This document shows positions 24,540 to 27,784 of a stretch of 27,784 bases of DNA, one piece after another. The notes under the pieces are model-generated. The model worked only from the letters and a program-made list of their open reading frames with translations, did no database searches and had not been told where the DNA came from. Made by a program: the position numbers and the translations under genes. Each line of letters starts with the position of its first letter. The stretch's first letter is position 1. The stretch comes from Alistipes sp. (GTDB lineage: Bacteria > Bacteroidota > Bacteroidia > Bacteroidales > Rikenellaceae), in contig JAFXIS010000003.1 of NCBI GenBank assembly GCA_017532885.1, forward strand, positions 1 to 27,784, in the 5' to 3' direction.

Positions 24540-24715
24540 ATTATCTTTTATTGCATTTTCCAATACGCAAAATTACCAATTATTTTTCAATTATTCAATA
24601 TCAGCGAGTTAAAAAATCACCCTAAAAAAAGTATTGAATCTCTATATATAAAAAAAGTAAAAAAACAAGTGCAAATGAGATTTATTTTAACAAATTTATT
24701 CACAACTTTGTGGTG
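24540..24715. other. AT-rich stretch with one DnaA box, possible origin part
   Basis: These roughly 175 bases are very AT-rich, with runs such as TATATATAAAAAAAG. They end in TTATTCACA at 24696-24704, a match to the DnaA-box consensus TTATNCACA. They lie directly upstream of dnaA, with pgm and dnaA diverging from the gap. I find only this one clear DnaA box, so the origin call is tentative. The gap of 24512-25068 contains no convincing gene. Confidence 0.35.
24568..24598 (-). promoter_or_regulatory. Promoter of the phospho-sugar mutase gene
   Basis: On the minus strand, TTG (24596-24598), a 20-bp spacer and TAATTTTG (24568-24575) fit the Bacteroidota consensus. The -7 box is 56 bases before the ATG at 24511. 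Confidence 0.55.
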
Positions 24716-24757
24716 TCAAAGAAAGCATAATCCGCGACGCTTACTTTTAGTGAGGTT

Positions 24758-24912
24758 GGCTCTGGTCGGTAGAGGTCATCGGCAATGGCTCGGTATAAAA
24801 GAGGTCATGGGCGATGGCTCGGTATAAAAGAGGTCATTGGGTAATGGCTCTGTCCGGCAAGAGGTCATGGGCAATGACTCTGTTTGGTAAGAGGTTATTG
24901 GGCAATGGCTCT
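24758..24912 (+). repeat. Five tandem 29-31 bp repeats upstream of dnaA
   Basis: Units begin with GGCTC (GACTC once) at 24758, 24787, 24816, 24846 and 24876, with a partial sixth at 24907. Each contains a GAGGTCAT-like core followed by GGGCAAT-like bases. Units two and three share GGCTCGGTATAAAAGAGGTC; the others diverge in the middle. The spacing of 29-31 bases is about three helical turns. The array ends about 155 bases before the dnaA ATG. It may bind a protein (iteron-like), or it may be a drifting minisatellite. Confidence 0.75.
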
Positions 24913-24956
24913 TGTATAACACTTGCTCTACTGGTCGCTCCTCACTTAATCGGCTA

Positions 24957-24979
24957 CCACCTTTATAATAAAAGGGTGG
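24957..24979 (+). promoter_or_regulatory. Hairpin in the dnaA upstream region
   Basis: CCACCTTT and AAAGGGTGG pair around ataata with one bulged G. It lies about 90 bases before the dnaA ATG and has no T-run after it. It may be part of the leader or an origin structure. I found no convincing promoter between it and the ATG. Confidence 0.35.
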
Positions 24980-25068
24980 CGGGCAAGATTCGCGCCAAAG
25001 ATAATGATTTTAGACAAACAAACAGAGAATAAGAAGAAGTTTTGTAATATTTATTTGATTTAGATATA

Positions 25069-26475
25069 ATGGCGAATGCTCAAACATATAGAGAAGTATG
25101 GCAGGTTTGTCTTAACCGCATCCAACAACACACCTCACAGGAGGAGTTTGCGAAGTGGTTTGAGCCTTTGAAGCCATTATCATTTGACGGTACAAACCTT
25201 CGACTCAAGGTACCCGACGGTAGCCATGCCGAGCATATTGAGAGCCACTACCTCGCAATATTCAAGCAGGCTATATTCGAGCTCTTTGGTCGTCAGACCA
25301 AGCTCCACTACGCAATACCCAGTAGCGAGGAGAAGACTCCCATATCGACAAATGCCGATATGACTGCCATTACGCAGCATGTAACGCAGACCAACACCCA
25401 GCATGTCCCGACAAACCCCTTTGTTATTCCGGGCGTGAAGAAGGTGATGTTCCCCACACAGCTCAACCCCAAATATACATTCTCGACCCACATCGAGGGT
25501 ATGTGCAATCGCTTGGCACGCTCGGCGGGTAAGACAGTAGCTTTGGAGCCGGGTTCTTCGCCCTTCAACCCTTTATATATATATGGTGCATCGGGATTGG
25601 GTAAGACTCACATCGTGCAGGCTATTGGTCACGAGGTTTGCGAGCGCCATCCGGGCTTGCAGGTACTCTATGTATCGACCAACAAGTTCATGGCGCAGTT
25701 CCAGACCGCTCATAAGAATCAGGAGATTAACGACTTCATCCGCTTCTATCAGATGATAGATGTGTTGATTATCGATGATATTCAGGAGCTTGCAGGTAAG
25801 CCGGGTACGCAGAATGTATTCTTCAATGTCTTCAACCACCTTCAGATGGCGGGTAAGCAGATAATCCTCACTTCGGATAAGCCACCCGTAGAGTTGCAGG
25901 ATATTGAGCAGCGCCTGCTCACGCGCTTCAAGTGGGGTTTGTCAGCAAAGATTGAGGCTCCCGACTACGAAACAAAGATTAAAATCATCCGCTCGAAGGC
26001 CGATAGCATAGGTATTTCGCTCACCGAGGAGGTGGTATTCTATCTGGCAGACAATATCTCGGCAAATATCCGCGAGATAGAGGGCGCACTGCTCACCCTG
26101 AAGGCTAACGCCTCGTTTATGGGTCGTCGCATCTCGACATCACTCGCCAAGGAGGTTTTGAAGGCCTTTGTACATGTGAGCCAAAAGGAGATTTCGATTA
26201 ATCATATAACCTCTACGGTATGTAAGTATTTCGATATCGACGAGGTAAACTTCAACTCTACAAAGCGTACTCGCGAGGTGGCGCAGGCACGACAGATTGC
26301 GATGTATTTGGCAAAGCAACACACGAAGTTGCCCTTGGCAGCCATCGGCTCTGCTATCGGCGGCCGCAACCACGCAACGGTACTTCACTCATGCAAGGCA
26401 GTAAGCAACATGATGGATACCGACAAACTCTTCCGCGGTCAAATCGAAGAGTTAGAGAAGATGATTCAGCAATAA
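25069..26475 (+). CDS. dnaA: Chromosomal replication initiator DnaA
   Basis: DnaA binds DnaA boxes at oriC, melts the adjacent AT-rich DNA and loads the helicase. Domain I is at about residues 1-85 (WQVCLNRIQQHTSQEEFAKWFEPLKP). A short variable domain II precedes the AAA+ domain, with Walker A GASGLGKT at 173-180, Walker B VLIIDDIQ, and sensor motifs in ILTSDKPP and LLTRFKWG. Domain IV carries the box-binding signature GRNHATVLHSCKAV. At 468 residues it is full length. The ATG at 25069 follows the AT-rich and tandem-repeat region. A 22-bp perfect hairpin lies directly downstream. Confidence 0.98.
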   Translation: MANAQTYREVWQVCLNRIQQHTSQEEFAKWFEPLKPLSFDGTNLRLKVPDGSHAEHIESHYLAIFKQAIFELFGRQTKLHYAIPSSEEKTPISTNADMTAITQHVTQTNTQHVPTNPFVIPGVKKVMFPTQLNPKYTFSTHIEGMCNRLARSAGKTVALEPGSSPFNPLYIYGASGLGKTHIVQAIGHEVCERHPGLQVLYVSTNKFMAQFQTAHKNQEINDFIRFYQMIDVLIIDDIQELAGKPGTQNVFFNVFNHLQMAGKQIILTSDKPPVELQDIEQRLLTRFKWGLSAKIEAPDYETKIKIIRSKADSIGISLTEEVVFYLADNISANIREIEGALLTLKANASFMGRRISTSLAKEVLKAFVHVSQKEISINHITSTVCKYFDIDEVNFNSTKRTREVAQARQIAMYLAKQHTKLPLAAIGSAIGGRNHATVLHSCKAVSNMMDTDKLFRGQIEELEKMIQQ

Positions 26476-26489
26476 GAGAGTGCAACAAT

Positions 26490-26539
26490 GTAAAAGCACA
26501 ATAGGCGTAACAAGGGTGTTACGCCTATTGTGCTTTTAC
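26490..26539 (+). terminator. Perfect 22-bp hairpin after dnaA
   Basis: The arms 26490-26511 and 26518-26539 are exact reverse complements over 22 bases, with a 6-base loop (aagggt). The left arm starts GTAAAAGCACAAT and the right arm ends TGTGCTTTTAC. It begins 14 bases after the dnaA stop. No T-run follows (gacgggg), but the right arm itself holds TTTT. It is most simply the dnaA terminator, unusual for its length. Confidence 0.65.
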
Positions 26540-26547
26540 GACGGGGT

Positions 26548-26628
26548 GTGTTTAGGGAATTTAGCGCTGACGCTTCAAGAAATTCAAAAAAAATTAATTT
26601 TGAATTCTGAATTTTGAATTTTGAATTA
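26548..26628. repeat. 9-bp units plus inverted (AATTCAAA)n arrays
   Basis: Two 9-bp units, GTGTTTAGG and GAATTTAGC, lie at 26548-26565. AATTCAAAA at 26581-26589 faces a longer TTTTGAATT array running to about 26627, so the two halves are inverted. This is the same pairing of repeat types as at 13767-13843, in the opposite orientation. It occupies most of the gap between dnaA and the WYL gene. Confidence 0.7.
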
Positions 26629-26681
26629 TCTTTCATCTTTTATTTCTATCTTTACTCCCACAAACCATAAATCACACCACT

Positions 26682-27602
26682 ATGGACCAGCCAAAAATCG
26701 AGAGAATGTTGCGCCTGATGAAGATGATGACCGCCAACACCTCATACAGCGTAGATGATATGGCCGAAAGACTCGACATGTCGCGCCGCACGATTTATCG
26801 TTATATCGACACCTTTCGCGAGGCTGGGTTTGTCATAAAAAAGAGCGGCAACCACATCCGCTTAGACAAGGAATCACCTCATTTTAAGGATATTTCACAG
26901 CTCGTACACTTCACCGAGGAGGAGGCTGTAATCCTTAAGCGTGCCATCGAGAGCATCGACGACACCAACATGCTAAAGCAAAATCTAAAGCGCAAACTCT
27001 ACTCGGTTTACGACAATAAGATACTTGCCGACACCATAGTGCAGGGCAGTGCGGCAGCAACCGTACACTCTCTTATCGAGGCTATCGAGAATCGCCAAAA
27101 TGTCATTCTGCACGACTATCGCTCGGCACACGGCAGCGTAGTCCGCGACCGCAAAGTTGAGCCCTTTGCCTTCACAACGAACTATGTACAGACATGGTGT
27201 TATGACACCGAGAGCAATAGCTGCAAGCTATTCAAAACCTCGCGCATTGGCTCGGTGGAGATTCTCGATGAGGAGTGGCAGCACAGCGAAAAGCACCAGA
27301 AGGGATTTATTGATATTTTCCGAATGACAGCAAAAGATGACAAGCGTTATCGCGTAAAACTTTCACTTGGTCTGCTATCGCGAAATCTGCTTATCGAGGA
27401 GTATCCTTTAGCCGAGCAATATATTAAAAAAGAGGAGGGTAGCAATCGCTGGATATTGGATATCGAGGTAGCTGCTTATGCCGGAGTATCACGATTTGTA
27501 ATCGGCTTGATGGACGACATTCGCATCATAGACTCACCCGAGTTTGAAGCATACTTGATTGATTATATCGAAAAATTCCTACCTAAAATCTCTAAAAAAT
27601 AG
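26682..27602 (+). CDS. WYL-domain transcriptional regulator
   Basis: The N-terminal winged helix (about residues 5-60) carries YSVDDMAERLDMSRRTIYRYIDTFREAGF, an HTH_11-type DNA-binding segment. The WYL domain (about 140-210) includes VEPFAFTTNYVQTWCYDTESNSCKLFKTSRI, where the WYL tripeptide is replaced by WCY. A C-terminal extension follows, ending near VIGLMDDIRIIDSPEF. WYL proteins sense ligands, often nucleic acids or nucleotides, and several control defence or DNA-damage genes, but I see no such target here. At 306 residues it is a usual length. The -7-like TATCTTTA at 26647-26654 may serve it. The gene is alone on its strand. Confidence 0.88.
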   Translation: MDQPKIERMLRLMKMMTANTSYSVDDMAERLDMSRRTIYRYIDTFREAGFVIKKSGNHIRLDKESPHFKDISQLVHFTEEEAVILKRAIESIDDTNMLKQNLKRKLYSVYDNKILADTIVQGSAAATVHSLIEAIENRQNVILHDYRSAHGSVVRDRKVEPFAFTTNYVQTWCYDTESNSCKLFKTSRIGSVEILDEEWQHSEKHQKGFIDIFRMTAKDDKRYRVKLSLGLLSRNLLIEEYPLAEQYIKKEEGSNRWILDIEVAAYAGVSRFVIGLMDDIRIIDSPEFEAYLIDYIEKFLPKISKK

Positions 27603-27784
27603 TTCTCACACAACGCATTAAGAAGCTGTTTTGAATTTTATTGAAAGAGTTTGTTCGTTGCTACAAAAGATAGTTTCGGCTTCTTTGAGGCTCTTTTCGG
27701 CAACTTTTCATTTGTGATAATTGGAAATAGTCCACTATTACCTGCATACCCCAAATGAAAATTTACACGAAATTAGCTATCAAA
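27603..27784. other. Non-coding end region with a 10-bp inverted repeat
   Basis: No gene is supported up to the window edge. TTTTCATTTG at 27705-27714 pairs with CAAATGAAAA at 27752-27761 across 37 bases. A direct repeat of TTTCGGC flanks TTCTTTGAGGCTCT near 27675-27700. The region may be the edge of an element or leader that continues beyond the window. Confidence 0.4.

Noticed and set aside
24758..24912. CRISPR array
   Set aside because: The units are contiguous and degenerate, without unique spacers between identical repeats, and no cas genes are present.
24531..25032. Two open frames of 98 and 72 codons upstream of dnaA
   Set aside because: The first spans the AT-rich stretch and the second is a translation of the tandem repeats (KRGHWVMALSG, KRSWAMTLFG). 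Repeat units of 29-31 bases do not keep frame, which argues against coding.
24540..25068. Firm assignment of oriC
   Set aside because: Only one good DnaA box was found, and GC skew over the whole chromosome cannot be judged from this window; kept as a tentative feature only.

Overview
The window reads as chromosomal DNA of a gut-type member of the Bacteroidota, order Bacteroidales. An Alistipes/Rikenellaceae-like genome is my best guess, but the genus is not proven by anything here. The case rests on promoters of the Bacteroidota type (TTTG, 19-21 bp, TAnnTTTG), a BACON-domain lipoprotein with an M60-like peptidase, a DUF4954 protein, ExbD-type domains of the Bacteroidota kind, a 448-residue signal peptidase I and a general lack of strong Shine-Dalgarno sequences. 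I see no rRNA, tRNA, CRISPR array, phage genes or intact transposase.

Layout. 1-353: repeat-rich, structured non-coding DNA. 354-1433 (+): unrecognised two-membrane-segment protein. 1513-4681 (-): operon of a secreted C69 dipeptidase, a 48-residue membrane peptide and dihydrolipoyl dehydrogenase. 4789-7566 (+): PLP-homeostasis protein and a DUF4954 beta-helix protein. 7631-8644 (-): small membrane protein and truA. 8773-10890 (+): surface lipoprotein metallopeptidase. 11041-13762 (+): dapB, lepB and a YigZ/IMPACT gene. 13912-17923 (+): uvrA and an M16 peptidase. 18098-18733 (+): O-methyltransferase. 18812-20889 (-): blaI-like repressor and an M56 sensor peptidase. 21197-22414 (-): polyol-type MFS permease. 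22766-24511 (-): phosphoglucomutase-type enzyme. 25069-26475 (+): dnaA, preceded by an AT-rich and tandem-repeat region that may be origin-related. 26682-27602 (+): WYL regulator. The last 180 bases are non-coding with inverted repeats.

Most genes are housekeeping. The most unusual gene system is the BlaI/M56 pair at 18812-21006. The M56 peptidase carries no penicillin-binding sensor; its extracytoplasmic part looks like two successive ExbD/TolR periplasmic domains. Its promoter is overlaid by three copies of a 16-bp palindrome, so a self-regulated envelope or energy-transduction sensor is plausible.

The second theme is intergenic repeats. There are arrays of an 8-bp unit (AATTCAAA), including a perfect 25-bp inverted pair. 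There are also 9-bp GARTTTAGG units, and a three-copy element of about 80-110 bp whose complementary blocks occur in a crossed order. Two copies of that element flank the MFS gene in the same orientation.
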